DNA of 46,358 nucleotides from Opitutaceae bacterium. Lineage in GTDB: Bacteria > Verrucomicrobiota > Verrucomicrobiia > Opitutales > Opitutaceae. Made by a program: the position numbers and the translations under genes. Location of the stretch: positions 1 to 46,358 of the forward strand of contig JAUSID010000001.1 of assembly GCA_030648295.1 (NCBI GenBank), in the 5' to 3' direction. The notes under the pieces were generated by a model that saw only the letters and a list, made by a program, of their open reading frames with translations, did not search any database and was not told the origin of the DNA. This document shows, one piece after another, positions 18,213-26,556 of the stretch (within the stretch, counting starts at the first letter, position 1; the number at the start of each line of letters is the position of its first letter).

Positions 18213-19121
18213 ATGAGTCATTCGGCTGTTTCAAATTCCCGTTCAACGCTGCTCACGCGGCGCGGCTTCCTCGGTGGCGTCATGCTGGCCGGCGCTGGCG
18301 CAACCATCGCCCGTGCGGCGGCCGGATCGCGCTGGCAGATCGGCTGCTACACGCGGCCGTGGGCGGAGCACGAGTACCGCGTCGCGTTGGATGGAATCGC
18401 CGAGGCCGGATACGCCCACGCGGGACTGATGACTGCCAAGGATGGCGTCATCGTCGGCCCCGACACCCCCGCCGAAAAGGTCCGGCAGATGGCGACCGAG
18501 GCGAATTCGCGCGGCTTGAAAATTGCCTCCATTTACGGCGGCAACTTCCTCGCGAAAAACTCCGTGCCCGAGGGTGTCGCGGCGTTGAAGCGGCTCGTCG
18601 ACAATGTGGCGCTGTGCAGTTGTCCCGCGCTGCTCCTCGGCGGCACGAGCCGCGCCGAGACGGTCGACAATTATTACCGCGTCGTCGCGGACTGCGCCGA
18701 TTACGCGCGCAGCAAGGGTGTCAGCTTCAGTGTCAAACCGCACGGCGGCACCAACGCCACGGGACCGCAATGCCGGCAACTGATCGAAAAAGTAGGCCGG
18801 GCGAAGCTCGGCCTCTGGTACGACCCGGGAAATATCTTTTTCTACTCGGAGGGGAAACTCGACCCGGTCGATGATTCCGAGACCGTGGATGGCCTTGTCG
18901 TCGGCATGAGCGTGAAGGATTACCGGCCGCCGAAGGACGTCGCGCTGACGCTAGGGACAGGGCAGGTGAACTTCGCGAAAGTCTTCGGCCGATTGCAGCG
19001 CGGTGGATTCCGCGGTGGTCCGCTGATCGTGGAATGTCTCGCGCCCGGCAGTGTGGCGCAGATCACCGCCGAAGCGAAGAAGGCCCGCCGATTCCTGGAG
19101 ACATTGGTGACGCAGGCGTAA
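18213..19121 (+). CDS. Tat-exported sugar phosphate isomerase/epimerase-like TIM-barrel protein
   Basis: A 302-residue xylose-isomerase-like TIM-barrel protein (AP endonuclease family 2 fold). It follows the oxidoreductase by 2 bases, and the ATG at 18213 gives a Tat-type signal with LLTRRGFLGGVMLAGAG (13-29) and cleavage near ARAAAG. Metal-site blocks typical of the fold are visible: SFSVKPHGG (acid/His region), GLWYDPGNIFF, and a final PLIVECLAPG Glu. The family catalyses isomerisation, epimerisation or dehydration of (keto)sugars. With its neighbour and the DUF1080 gene, a role in envelope keto-sugar processing is reasonable but inferred. Confidence 0.88.
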   Translation: MSHSAVSNSRSTLLTRRGFLGGVMLAGAGATIARAAAGSRWQIGCYTRPWAEHEYRVALDGIAEAGYAHAGLMTAKDGVIVGPDTPAEKVRQMATEANSRGLKIASIYGGNFLAKNSVPEGVAALKRLVDNVALCSCPALLLGGTSRAETVDNYYRVVADCADYARSKGVSFSVKPHGGTNATGPQCRQLIEKVGRAKLGLWYDPGNIFFYSEGKLDPVDDSETVDGLVVGMSVKDYRPPKDVALTLGTGQVNFAKVFGRLQRGGFRGGPLIVECLAPGSVAQITAEAKKARRFLETLVTQA

Positions 19122-19176
19122 ATCGAATCACGCAGTCTCGATACGCACGCCGACGGGATATGCGGCATGCCGCAAG

Positions 19177-19263
19177 CCGTTCGACAGGCTCACGGCCATC
19201 TGTGTTTTCGACTGAAAGGCCTCGAGCTTGTCGAGAGGCTTGTCGAGAGGCTTGTCGAGAGGC
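19177..19263. repeat. R-D repeat, copy 1, with three 12-base tandem units
   Basis: It starts CCGTTCGACAGGCTCACGGC and runs through AAAGGCCTCGAG into three exact tandem copies of CTTGTCGAGAGG (19227-19238, 19239-19250, 19251-19262). The same sequence occurs in opposite orientation at 35873-35969 with fewer units, so unit number varies between copies. The 370-base gap 19122-19491 holds this repeat, a small hairpin GGGCGCTTGCGCCC (19307-19320) and an R-E palindrome; I see no gene in it. Confidence 0.85.
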
Positions 19264-19387
19264 GGCAGCCCTACAACGTGCACGACGATGTGCGTTCCTG
19301 TAGGACGGGCGCTTGCGCCCCCGCAGAACCGCTCGGCGGTGCTGACATGCGACCCTTTCGATTGGCTTCCGAACACGCCCCAGCGAC

Positions 19388-19410
19388 TTTGTCATCTAAT
19401 AGATGACAAA
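19388..19410. repeat. R-E palindrome, single copy
   Basis: TTTGTCATCTAATAGATGAC followed by AAA: a 23-base palindrome except for its central base pair, located 81 bases upstream of the ThuA/ankyrin start. It could be an operator-like site for that gene, but the related doubled element at 28649-28726 argues for a dispersed repeat. Confidence 0.75.
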
Positions 19411-19491
19411 CGCGGTGAGGTCTGCCCGGGCCGGTCGGGCGGGGGTGGCTTCGCATTGACCGGGCCGCGTCGCGCCGGATACTGCGCTGCC

Positions 19492-20907
19492 ATGAAGCTC
19501 CGATTAGCCCGAGGCTGCGCGCTGGGTCTGGCCATTGCGTGGTGGCTCTCCGGTATTGCTCGCGCCGATACCACGGTTCTCCTGGTCGCCGGCGAGCCCA
19601 GCCACGGTCCGGGGGAACATCGATTTCCGGATGGATGCACGCTGCTCGCCAGTGCGCTCAATGCGAGCGGCCTGCCGGTTCGGGCCGAAGTGAGTCTTGG
19701 CTGGCCGGACGATGCCAAACTCGCTGCCGCCAGTTCCATCGTGCTCTACTCCGATGGCCTCGATCGCCACGTCGCCGAAGGTAAGGTCGCGCAATTGCGG
19801 CGACACGTTGGCGCAAAAAAGGGCCTCGCCGTCCTGCACTTTGCCCTCGAGCCGTCGCGCGGCGAACTCTCCGATTTCCTGCTCGAGGCGATTGGTGGCC
19901 GGTTCGAGGAGGGCTGGTCCGTCAATCCGGTTTGGAAACTGGAGCAGCCGAAGCTGGCGCGTCATGCGGTCACGCGCGGGGTCGCCCCGTTTGCGCTCGA
20001 TGACGAATGGTATTACCACCTGCGGTTCCGCAGTGGAGCCACCCCGGTTCTCCAGGCGCTGGCCCCCGGGGGTACTCTGGGACAGGATGGGCCGCGGTCC
20101 GGCAATCCGGCGGTCCGCGCCGCGCTGGCCAAGGGCGAACCACAAACGCTCGGCTGGGTGTTCGAAGCCGGCGGCGCGCGCACGTTTGGTTTCACCGGCG
20201 GACATTATCACCGCAACTGGTCGGACGACAATTTTCGCAAGCTCGTATTGAACGGAATCCTGTGGACGGCGGGCCTCGAGGTGCCGCCCCAAGGTGTGTC
20301 TTCAAAGGTCGCGCCAATGCCCCGTCATCCGACAATCGACGAGGCGATTGCCCGCGGTGACCTCGACGATGTGCGGCTGCACTGGTCGATTGATTCGAAG
20401 CGGATAAAGAAGGCGCCCGAGGCGGCGATGTCGCCGCTGCACAATGCAATTTTGCGGAATCGAAATGAAATCGCGGCGCTGCTGATCGAGAAGGGCGCGG
20501 ACGTGAACGAACCCGACCGCAGCCAGCGTACGCCGCTGCATCTGGCGGTCGAGCGGGGCAACGTTGCGCTGGTCGAAACGCTGCTCGTGCAGAAGGCGAA
20601 GCCGAACGAGCGCGACCGGATGGGCTGGACTCCCCTGCATCACGCAGCGGCGAAGGACAAGGTCGCGATCGCCCGAGCGCTGCTGAAGGGCGGGGCGAAC
20701 CCGATGACGCTGAGCGAGCGCGGCGGGACCCCTCTCCACGAGGCGGCGGCGAGCGGCGGCGCGGAAATGATTCAACTCTTCCTCGACCGAAAGGTCGACC
20801 CGGCGGTGGTCTCGAAGCTCGGTGTCACCGCGCTCGACATCGCGCGCGAGTACAAGAACGAGGTGGCGATCAAGATGCTGGAGCCGATTACGCCGAAGAA
20901 GAAGTGA
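19492..20907 (+). CDS. ThuA-like domain fused to ankyrin repeats, exported
   Basis: A 471-residue secreted protein. ATG 19492 opens a signal peptide (1-23, ending GIARA); the longer in-frame version would translate R-D and R-E repeats. Residues about 24-275 resemble the ThuA-like/glutamine-amidotransferase fold: VLLVAGEPSHGPGEHRF at the start, VLYSDGLDRHV, GLAVLHFALEPSRGE and a closing TFGFTGGHYHRNWSDDNFRK. From about 310 the protein has four to five ankyrin repeats (SPLHNAILRNRNEIAALLIE, TPLHLAVERGNVALVETLL, TPLHHAAAKDKVAIARALL, TPLHEAAASGGAEMIQLFL). ThuA-like proteins are linked to sugar utilisation; ankyrin repeats bind proteins. The fusion is unusual. It ends one base from the stop of an opposing ankyrin gene. 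Confidence 0.85.
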   Translation: MKLRLARGCALGLAIAWWLSGIARADTTVLLVAGEPSHGPGEHRFPDGCTLLASALNASGLPVRAEVSLGWPDDAKLAAASSIVLYSDGLDRHVAEGKVAQLRRHVGAKKGLAVLHFALEPSRGELSDFLLEAIGGRFEEGWSVNPVWKLEQPKLARHAVTRGVAPFALDDEWYYHLRFRSGATPVLQALAPGGTLGQDGPRSGNPAVRAALAKGEPQTLGWVFEAGGARTFGFTGGHYHRNWSDDNFRKLVLNGILWTAGLEVPPQGVSSKVAPMPRHPTIDEAIARGDLDDVRLHWSIDSKRIKKAPEAAMSPLHNAILRNRNEIAALLIEKGADVNEPDRSQRTPLHLAVERGNVALVETLLVQKAKPNERDRMGWTPLHHAAAKDKVAIARALLKGGANPMTLSERGGTPLHEAAASGGAEMIQLFLDRKVDPAVVSKLGVTALDIAREYKNEVAIKMLEPITPKKK

Positions 20908-20908
20908 T

Positions 20909-22591
20909 TCAGTTCGGCGCCTCGTAGCCTTTGACGGCAACCTGTGGCGTCGGCGGCGGGGGAGTGATACCGTGCGCCAGCATCAATTCCTTGATTGCGG
21001 CGATCGTTTCGAAGGACGGCTTGAAATTCCCGTAGCGGTGGCCTTCCGCGATCAACAGCGGCGTCCAGCCGCGTTTGTTTTTCTGATTCCAGACCTCGAT
21101 TTTCGCCCCTTTCGCATCGAGGAATTTCACCACCTTCGGAAAATTGGCGAAGGCGGCGCCGTGCATCGCCGTGTCGCCGCGCTCGGGGCACACGGCATTA
21201 ATGTCGGCACCCAAGCCCAGCAAATACTCGATTGCTTCGATCGCCTCTTCCTCCGTGCCCGCTTCTTCCTCCGCCGTGCGCGTCCCGAGTCCAGCCGCAG
21301 CCATGATCGGAGTGCAGCCTTCCGCATTCGGAATCGTCGGATCCGCGCCGAGTTCGAGGAGGAGCTTCATGTAAGGCGTGTCCGCGGTGTCCGCCGCCAT
21401 CATGAACGGGGTGCAACCCTTCCGCGCGATCCGACCGCCGCCCGATGGGCCGCCGTTCAAGCGCGCATTCACCTCGGCCCCGCTCGCCACGAGTTTCCGA
21501 ATCAGTTGTTCGCTGCTGACGCTGCCAGAACCTTCGGGCTCGGGCAGACCATTCTCGTCCTCGCCGCGATCGGCTTTGCGAACCCATGAAAGCACATGCA
21601 GCGGCGTGTAGCCGGAGCGCATGTCCTTGGGATCAGCCCCGAGATCCAGCAGGAGCGAGGCAAGTTCGAAGTGGCCGTTCTCGATCGCCAGGATGAGCGC
21701 GGTCGTGCCTTTGCGCGGCCCCTTGGCCGCCGGTTTCGCCGGTTTCGTCGCCTCATTCACATCGACGCCCGCCTTGAGCAGTGCCTGCACGATCGCGGTG
21801 TGACCCGCGCGGGCCGCGAACAGCATCGGCGTGAATCCCGAGTCGAGCGGAGTGCGGAAATCGGCGCCCGCGGCGAGCAGCGTGTCGACCACCGCGCGGT
21901 GGCCTTCCGCGGCGGCCCAAATCAGCGCCGTCTGCCCCTGCGGCAGCCGCGCGTTGACGTCGACGCCGCGGACCAGCAGCGCCTTCACCGCGTCGAGTTT
22001 GCCCGTGCGCGCGGCGGTCATGAGCGGAGTCTCGCCCCCGCGCAAGGGCGCGTTTGGATCCGCCCCGGCCTGATGCAGGAGCGTGATCATGGCCGCGCTC
22101 CCGTTGACGCAGGCGAGAGAGAGCGGCGTCACCCCGTAACGGTTTTGCGCCGTGGCGCTGGCGCCCGCGGCGAGCAGCGCTTTCGCCGTATTGAGATCAT
22201 CGTGACGCGCCGCCCAGTGCAGTGCGGTCATGCCATCCGGCTGCGCCGCGTTGACGTTCGTGTCGGTGATCAGCGCGCGGACGGCCGCCGCGTCTCTTTT
22301 TTCCACGGCGTCGGCCAACGGCGCAGGCGCCGCAGGCGAAGCACCAAGCGCCGCTGCCGCCGAAGCTCCAAGAACCAAGCTCCAAGCTCCAGAGAAACAG
22401 CGGCGGACGGCGCCGAACGAAACGCGTTCGAGCTTCCGTGCGGCCGCCGCCGAAGCTCCAAGCACCAAGCTCCAACATCCACAGAAACACCAATCATCCA
22501 ATATCCGGCGCGGCAAACTGGTGTTTGTTGATTGGAAATTCATTGGAGCTTGGATTCTTGGAGCTTGGAGCTTCCGCGCGCAGCGCGCCAT
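20909..22591 (-). CDS. Ankyrin-repeat protein, third gene of DUF1592/DUF1552 operon
   Basis: A 560-residue ankyrin protein if the ATG at 22591 is used. That ATG shares one base with the DUF1552 stop (TGATG), suggesting translational coupling. Roughly 11 ankyrin repeats span from about residue 95 to the end, beginning LADAVEKRDAAAVRALI and including TALHWAARHDDLNTAKALLA and TPLMTAARTGKLDAVKALL. The first about 85 residues are encoded by the R-J repeat and twice contain WSLVLGASAAA. The second copy could act as the hydrophobic core of a signal peptide (SGAWSLVLGASAAAALGAS). The true start may lie inside this region. The DUF1592-DUF1552-ankyrin order recurs in Verrucomicrobiota and Planctomycetota, as I recall. 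No enzymatic role is evident. Confidence 0.85.
   Translation of the reverse strand: MARCARKLQAPRIQAPMNFQSTNTSLPRRILDDWCFCGCWSLVLGASAAAARKLERVSFGAVRRCFSGAWSLVLGASAAAALGASPAAPAPLADAVEKRDAAAVRALITDTNVNAAQPDGMTALHWAARHDDLNTAKALLAAGASATAQNRYGVTPLSLACVNGSAAMITLLHQAGADPNAPLRGGETPLMTAARTGKLDAVKALLVRGVDVNARLPQGQTALIWAAAEGHRAVVDTLLAAGADFRTPLDSGFTPMLFAARAGHTAIVQALLKAGVDVNEATKPAKPAAKGPRKGTTALILAIENGHFELASLLLDLGADPKDMRSGYTPLHVLSWVRKADRGEDENGLPEPEGSGSVSSEQLIRKLVASGAEVNARLNGGPSGGGRIARKGCTPFMMAADTADTPYMKLLLELGADPTIPNAEGCTPIMAAAGLGTRTAEEEAGTEEEAIEAIEYLLGLGADINAVCPERGDTAMHGAAFANFPKVVKFLDAKGAKIEVWNQKNKRGWTPLLIAEGHRYGNFKPSFETIAAIKELMLAHGITPPPPTPQVAVKGYEAPN
22362..22573. repeat. R-J AAGCTCCAAG repeats, two direct and one inverted copy
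   Basis: GAAGCTCCAAGAACCAAGCT (from 22362) and GAAGCTCCAAGCACCAAGCT (from 22452) are direct copies 90 bases apart. TTGGAGCTTGGATTCTTGGA (from 22542) is an inverted copy ending GGAGCTTC. Between them CCAATCATCCAATATCC and GATTGGAAATTCATTGG also face each other. The array lies in the 5' part of the ankyrin gene and is translated with it. Confidence 0.8.
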
Positions 22592-23937
22592 CAGACCGTC
22601 ACCGGCGAAAACAAATCGGTAATGCGGCCGTTGCTGTCGGCGAAGGTGTCGATTTTCACGCCCACCTTGTCCAGCAGCGACAGGTGGAGATTCGCGAGCG
22701 GGACGGGTTGCTCATAGCGAATGTGCCGTCCGCCCTTCATCCCGCCAGCAGCGCCACCGGCCACGATGATCGGCAGATCGGTATGGTCGTGGACGTTCGG
22801 GTTGCCGATGCCGCTGCCGTAGAGAATCAGCGAGTGGTCGAGCAGCGTGCCGCTGCCATCGGGCGTCGCCTTGAGCCGCGCGAGGAAATAGCTGAAGAGC
22901 GAAACGTGGAACGCATTGATCTTCGCCATCCGCGCGATCTTGTCCGGGTCGTTGCCGTGGTGGGAGAGCGGGTGGTGCGGATCCGGTACGCCGATCTCGG
23001 GGTACGTGCGGTTGCTGGTCTCGCGCGCGAGCTGGAAGCTGATCACCCGCGTGATGTCACCCTGCATCGCCAGCACCTGGAGATCGAACATCAGCCGCGC
23101 GTGGTCGGCGTACGCGGCGGGCACGCCAAGCGGCCGCTCGAGATCCGGCAGCGGATTGTCGACCACGTTGGACTCGGCTTTCTGGATACGCCGCTCCACC
23201 TCGCGCACGGTGTCGAGATACTCGTTGAGCTTTGCCTGATCCGCGGCGCCGACGCGGCGCTTGAGGCTCGCGATGTCATCGGTCAGCAGGTCCAGCAGGC
23301 TGGCGCGGCGGCGCAACGCCGCCCGGCGCTCGGCCAGTCCGCCGCCCTCGCCGAAGAGCCGCTCGAACACGATGCGCGGATGCGCCTCCGACGGCAGCGG
23401 TGTCGTGGGCGACGACCACGAGAGATTGTTCTGATAAACACACGCGTAGCCGTTGTCGCACTGGCCCGCGGTCTGGAGCATGTCCATCGACAGCTCGAGC
23501 GAGGGCAGCTGCGTTTCGTGGCCGATTTGTTGCGCCGCAATCTGGTCCGCCGTGATCCCGAGGTAATAGTCGGAACTTTCCGTGTGCTTCGCCTTGGCGC
23601 AGCTCAGGAACGCCGAGTTCGACGTCGCGTGCGAACCCGGATAGGCGTTCCGCAGCTCGAGATTGTTGATGACGGTGATGTTTTCCTTCAACGGCTCGAG
23701 CGAACTCAGGATGGGCGAGAGCTCGCCGATCCTGCCGTTCACATTCGTCGGATTCCACCGCGACTGATCGCAGCCCATCGGCATGAAAACATAGCCGAGC
23801 CGCCGAATCGGACGCAGCGGAGTCTTGGCCGCAGCGGTGGCGGCGGGAATCATGGCATCGAGGAGCGGCAACGCCAGCGTCGCACCGACGCCGCGCAGAA
23901 ACGTCCGGCGGGGAAGGGCCTTTTTCGTGATAATCAT
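22591..23937 (-). CDS. DUF1552 domain protein with Tat-type signal
   Basis: A 448-residue protein of the DUF1552 family, abundant in Planctomycetota, Verrucomicrobiota and Acidobacteriota and of unknown activity. The N-terminus LPRRTFLRGVGATLALPLLD (9-28) is a twin-arginine signal. Family blocks are LGYVFMPMGCDQSRWNP, SHATSNSAFLSCAKAK, LPSLELSMDM and HDHTDLPIIVAGGAAGGMKG. The start at 23937 overlaps the DUF1592 stop by four bases (ATGA), and its own stop overlaps the ankyrin start by one base. The fold is distantly similar to sulfatase/phosphatase-like DUF1501 proteins; that comparison is from memory and is not a function call. Confidence 0.9.
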   Translation of the reverse strand: MIITKKALPRRTFLRGVGATLALPLLDAMIPAATAAAKTPLRPIRRLGYVFMPMGCDQSRWNPTNVNGRIGELSPILSSLEPLKENITVINNLELRNAYPGSHATSNSAFLSCAKAKHTESSDYYLGITADQIAAQQIGHETQLPSLELSMDMLQTAGQCDNGYACVYQNNLSWSSPTTPLPSEAHPRIVFERLFGEGGGLAERRAALRRRASLLDLLTDDIASLKRRVGAADQAKLNEYLDTVREVERRIQKAESNVVDNPLPDLERPLGVPAAYADHARLMFDLQVLAMQGDITRVISFQLARETSNRTYPEIGVPDPHHPLSHHGNDPDKIARMAKINAFHVSLFSYFLARLKATPDGSGTLLDHSLILYGSGIGNPNVHDHTDLPIIVAGGAAGGMKGGRHIRYEQPVPLANLHLSLLDKVGVKIDTFADSNGRITDLFSPVTV

Positions 23938-26387
23938 GGGGATTTCCTCATCTGGAACGGGGTGCTGTTGACGATGCCAAGAATCAGGGAGGAGAAGCGA
24001 TATTGATTGGCCTCGGCGCGGCGCACGACTTCGCGGATGGCCGGCGCGTCGTAGTACTCGACGCCGCGGCCGAGCGCAAACGTGAGAAGTTTTTCGCTCA
24101 CCGCGCCGGCGAACAAGTCCGGCCGCTTGAGCAGCGCGCGCTCGAGCCCGTCCACGCCGGCGAACTTGCTGCCATCGGCGAATCCGCCCGAGTTGTCGAC
24201 CGGCCCACCTTCCTCCTTGGTGCGCCACCTGCCCACCGCATCGAAGTTTTTCAGGGCGAACCCAATTGGGTCCATGAGATTGTGGCAGCTGGCGCAGGCG
24301 GGTTTTGCGCGATGGGCGGCCAGTCGCTCACGCACGGTAAGTTTAGCGGAAATGGTCTCGCTGCTGTCGAGGGCCGGAACGTCGGGCTCGGGTGGCGGCG
24401 GTGGCGTGCCGAGCAGATTGGTCAGGATCCATGCCCCGCGGATGACCGGCGACGTGCGCGTCGCATACGACGTCACGGTGAGAATGCTGCCCTGGCGCAG
24501 CAACCCGCCTCGCTGGCGTGCCGGCTCCCTGGCGAATGAAACCCGGCGGAAGTGCGTACCGTAGAGGTGGGGGATGCCGTAGTGTTTCGCCAGCCGTTCG
24601 TTCACGAACGTGTAGTCGGCTTCGAGCAGCTCGGTGACGGGCCGATCCTCGCGCAGGATGTGCTCGAAAAAGAGCTCGGTCTCCTGCCGGAACGCCTGGC
24701 GGAGGTTGTCGTCAAAATCGATGAACCGCCGGAGATCCGGCGTGGTGGACTCGAGCTTGCGCAGGTGCAGCCACTGCGTGGCGAAATTCGTGACGAGGTT
24801 GCCGGACCTCGGATCGGCGAGCATACGCCGGACCTGCTGTTCGAGCAGTTCGGGGCGGCGCAAGTCGCCACGAATGGCCGCCTCGAGCAACGCGTCGTCC
24901 GGCACACTGCTCCACAGGAAAAACGAAATCCGCGAGGCGAGCTCCAGATCGCTGATGCGGTAGGCAGTGCCGGCTGCGACGCCCTTCGGATCCTCCTCGA
25001 TGCGAATCAGAAAGTTCGGGCTGACGAGGACGGCGCTGATGGCGTTATCGATGCCGCCGTCGAAGCCACCGCCCTCCGCGCTGCCTTCGCGGAAGAACTG
25101 CAGCGGCTTCCGCAGGTCGTCATCGGTGATCGGCCGCCGGTACGCGCGGCGCATCAGCTTGCCGAGAATCTGGCGCGCGGCGGTTTCCTGCGCAGGGAGT
25201 GTATTCGGAGCGGAGAAAGTTTCTCCGAAAATCGTGCGCCGGCTTGGCGTGTCGGACGCACCCTTGGCGTCGAACGGCCCGGTGATGGAAACCTGGTAAA
25301 GCGCCGGGGCGGTGCGCGGGTGACGATGCATGTTGAACCGCGCCGCGTAGGGCTTGCGCTCGGTCTCGAGCACCACCGAAGGGTCCTTGATGAACGTGAC
25401 GCCGACATCGTGCGGCCCCGCCTTGACCGGCACGCGGAGCTTCAGGTGCGCGTCGACTCCCTCGGCGTTCTTGTCGGCGCCGGGCGGCTTGACGGTGAAA
25501 AGGGCGAGCCGCTCGCGATCGATGAGCAGTTCCACCTCGTTCGGCTTGCGCAGGCCCTCGACCTGTTCGTTCCGATCCCGCGCGAGCCGGATCTGAATCT
25601 CATATTCGCCGTCCTGTGGAAAAACATACGAAAACAGCGCGCCGCCGCGGGTGCCAATCGGCAGGCCTTCGACGTGGTCTTCCTGCGTCAGATCGGGCCG
25701 GATCCGAAAGGTGTCGCCGCCGGGAATTTTCGACGGCGCGCCGACCGCGAGCCGCGCGATTTTTTGCGCCGCGGTTACATAGCGCTCGAGCAACGTGGGC
25801 GAGAGGTTGCCAACCGTGACATTGTCGAATCCGTGGCTCGGCTCGTCGTTGGGCAACAGCGTGGTCGCGTCGACGTCCACGCCGAGGAGGTCGCGCACGG
25901 CGTTCTGATACTCCGTGCGGGTCAGCCGGCGAAAGGTATCAGTCCGTCCGGGATTGGGCATCTCCGCCGCCCCGCGATCGAGGGCGGACTTCAGGATCGA
26001 GACCACGCGATTGTACTCGGCCTCGTCCGGCCGTGCCTCGCCGATGGGCGGCATCTGCCGGTGATCGAGTTTGCGGACGACGCGTTCCCAGATGTCGGGA
26101 TGCCGCTGCGGCTTTGCGAGATCGACGGCCTCGAGCGACAACTCGCCCTTGGTCGTCGCGGAGTCGTGGCAGTCCAGGCAATATGCGTCGACCAGGGATG
26201 CGATTGGCTTCACCAAGTCGCTGTCAGTACGCGAGGTCGCGGCATAACTCGACATCGCCAGCATCCCCAGGAGTCCGCCCAGCAGACGCGTGGACCATGA
26301 CCATGCGGAGCACCCGTGCGGGCGGCGGATTTTGGCCAGCGGGGCAGGAGAGGCTCGATCGCTTGTCGAGACAGGCGCGGGGGACAT
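23934..26387 (-). CDS. DUF1592-family cytochrome c-like surface protein
   Basis: An 817-residue exported protein with the DUF1587, DUF1595, DUF1592, DUF1588 and DUF1585 domain series. I chose ATG 26387, which puts a hydrophobic segment at 33-50 as signal or anchor; the in-frame ATG at 26489 adds 34 residues. The first heme-type motif is CLDCH (70-74) in VDAYCLDCHDSATTKGELSL, followed by WERVVRKLDHRQMPP. A second CXXCH, CASCH, occurs in the DUF1588 block before NLMDPIGFALKNFDAVGRW. It leads an operon with DUF1552 and ankyrin genes. Function is unknown; redox work on polymers at the cell surface has been suggested for such 'planctomycete cytochrome' proteins. Confidence 0.9.
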   Translation of the reverse strand: MSPAPVSTSDRASPAPLAKIRRPHGCSAWSWSTRLLGGLLGMLAMSSYAATSRTDSDLVKPIASLVDAYCLDCHDSATTKGELSLEAVDLAKPQRHPDIWERVVRKLDHRQMPPIGEARPDEAEYNRVVSILKSALDRGAAEMPNPGRTDTFRRLTRTEYQNAVRDLLGVDVDATTLLPNDEPSHGFDNVTVGNLSPTLLERYVTAAQKIARLAVGAPSKIPGGDTFRIRPDLTQEDHVEGLPIGTRGGALFSYVFPQDGEYEIQIRLARDRNEQVEGLRKPNEVELLIDRERLALFTVKPPGADKNAEGVDAHLKLRVPVKAGPHDVGVTFIKDPSVVLETERKPYAARFNMHRHPRTAPALYQVSITGPFDAKGASDTPSRRTIFGETFSAPNTLPAQETAARQILGKLMRRAYRRPITDDDLRKPLQFFREGSAEGGGFDGGIDNAISAVLVSPNFLIRIEEDPKGVAAGTAYRISDLELASRISFFLWSSVPDDALLEAAIRGDLRRPELLEQQVRRMLADPRSGNLVTNFATQWLHLRKLESTTPDLRRFIDFDDNLRQAFRQETELFFEHILREDRPVTELLEADYTFVNERLAKHYGIPHLYGTHFRRVSFAREPARQRGGLLRQGSILTVTSYATRTSPVIRGAWILTNLLGTPPPPPEPDVPALDSSETISAKLTVRERLAAHRAKPACASCHNLMDPIGFALKNFDAVGRWRTKEEGGPVDNSGGFADGSKFAGVDGLERALLKRPDLFAGAVSEKLLTFALGRGVEYYDAPAIREVVRRAEANQYRFSSLILGIVNSTPFQMRKSP

Positions 26388-26556
26388 GGGAAGGTTCGTA
26401 CCAGCGATGCCCGGCGGGGCAGTGACCGGTGCGTAGGTGGGTGACGGAAAAATGGGTCGGACACCGCCAAGCGCAAAGAAAATGTGCACGCGTCGGCGAG
26501 TAATTCATCCCGTATCCCGCGAGCGAGGCGCATGGCCGCGAAAGGCTGATGTCCGA

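Noticed and set aside
19227-19262. Three 12-base tandem repeats as a CRISPR array
   Set aside because: The units abut without spacers, are too short, and there are no cas genes. It is part of a dispersed repeat also found reversed at 35873.
22438-26300. Two long plus-strand open frames (22438-24006 and 24552-26300) opposite the DUF1552 and DUF1592 genes
   Set aside because: They are shadows caused by codon bias of the minus-strand genes; composition is Arg/Gly/His-rich with no motif.
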